A stretch of 31,264 nt of DNA, from positions 108,726 through 139,989 of the forward strand of contig LSYV01000011.1 of assembly GCA_001584585.1 (NCBI GenBank), given 5' to 3'. This DNA is from Gonium pectorale. Its lineage: Eukaryota; Chlorophyta; Chlorophyceae; Chlamydomonadales; Volvocaceae. The translations under genes were made by a program, and so were the position numbers. Shown piece after piece: positions 30,804 through 31,264 of this stretch. The notes under the pieces are model-generated. The model had not been told where the DNA came from, made no database searches, and saw only the letters and a list, made by a program, of their open reading frames with translations. Within the stretch, counting starts at the first letter, position 1. Every line of letters begins with the position of its first letter.

Positions 30804-31264
30804 TCAGGGGAAGGTCTTGTGCACAAGGCGCCGCACTGTCGCCGCGCCAATGACGAGCAGGACGCCCACCGTCAGCCCCGCGCCGACGAGGACCCCGGTC
30901 CCGAACGCCAGATACCCTTGCTGGCTCGAGCCAGCGCCCTCGTCCGCGCCGGCGCCCTCGACCGCACCGGCGCCCTCGACCGCACCGGCGCCCTCGACCG
31001 CACCAGCGCCCTCGACCGCACCGGCGGCGGCCGCCTTGGCCTCGTCCGTGCCCGCCGCCTTGGCCTCGTCCGTGCCCGCCGCCTTGGCCTCGTCCGCGCC
31101 CGCCGCTTTGGCCTCGTCCGCGCCCGCCGCTTTGGCCTCGTCCGCGCCGGCTGCCTTGGCCTCGTCCGCGCCGGCCGCCTTGGCCTCGTCCGCGCCCGCC
31201 GCCTTGGCCTCACCGGCGGCGCCTTCGACCACGCCAGCGGCCTCGACCGAGCCGGCGGCGCCCT
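30804..31264 (-). CDS. Tail-anchored small membrane protein, paralogue 3, repeat-expanded, 5' partial
   Basis: The frame is open from the right edge to TGA at 30806-30804, so only the C-terminal part is seen. From the N-terminal side there are seven copies of an 8-residue unit (AGADEAKA type), then a 6-residue unit (GAGAVE) about five times, then SSQQGYLAFGTGVLVGAGLT, VGVLLVIGAATV and the basic end RRLVHKTFP. The last 40 or so residues align with paralogues 1 and 2 (YLAFGTGVLVGAGLT is identical to paralogue 1 over that stretch), so the anchor is the conserved module and the region before it has diverged into charged repeats. The repeat part is soluble, helix-prone and reminiscent in composition of LEA-type proteins; that comparison is only compositional. 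Upstream exons are outside the window. Confidence 0.7.
   Translation of the reverse strand, partial: GAAGSVEAAGVVEGAAGEAKAAGADEAKAAGADEAKAAGADEAKAAGADEAKAAGADEAKAAGTDEAKAAGTDEAKAAAAGAVEGAGAVEGAGAVEGAGAVEGAGADEGAGSSQQGYLAFGTGVLVGAGLTVGVLLVIGAATVRRLVHKTFP
30933..31022 (-). repeat. 18-bp coding tandem repeat, five units
   Basis: Units at 30933, 30951, 30969, 30987 and 31005. The first is diverged and the others nearly identical. They encode GAGAVE-type hexapeptides in paralogue 3. Confidence 0.85.
31033..31200 (-). repeat. 24-bp coding tandem repeat, seven units
   Basis: Seven full units of 24 bases, plus a partial one after 31200, differing at a few positions. They encode the charged octapeptide AGADEAKA in paralogue 3. 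Near-identity between units suggests recent expansion. Confidence 0.88.

Overview
This is nuclear DNA of a photosynthetic green alga (Chlorophyta). The genes are split into short, very GC-rich exons, and introns run from G-rich GTGNGG-type donors to C-rich CCCGCAG-type acceptors. One gene encodes the photosystem II protein PsbR, and possible TGTAA polyadenylation signals, typical of green algae, follow several genes. The sequence alone does not identify genus or species.

Layout. (1) 1-5310, + strand: the last seven exons of NOP14, a 90S pre-ribosome (SSU processome) factor; its 5' end lies before the window. (2) 6357-7453, - strand: a complete four-exon psbR gene, convergent with NOP14. (3) 7454-12680: about 5 kb of lower-GC intergenic DNA with degenerate dispersed repeats, direct repeats and two short coding-like fragments. 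(4) 12681-19397, + strand: a plant-type EHD (EH-domain dynamin-like ATPase) gene of at least 14 exons. It has a clear GC-AG intron and an assembly gap (18757-18850) that probably hides a small exon near the C terminus. (5) 19398-21904: intergenic. (6) 21905-31264: four small two-exon or repeat-rich genes for single-pass proteins with a C-terminal membrane anchor. Two are near-copies placed head to head in a large inverted duplication (arms 23196-24454 and 25414-26778). A third, with long Ala/Gly/Asp/Glu/Lys repeats, runs off the right edge. A more distant His-rich relative by architecture lies at 21905-22673.

The three recognisable genes (ribosome assembly, photosystem II, endocytic membrane remodelling) have no operon-like relation. 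The part most likely to be undescribed is the right-hand cluster of tail-anchored proteins with its conserved UTRs, introns and flanks. A separate curiosity is six consecutive hairpins at 29123-29321, two of them built on GAAC/GTTC palindromes.
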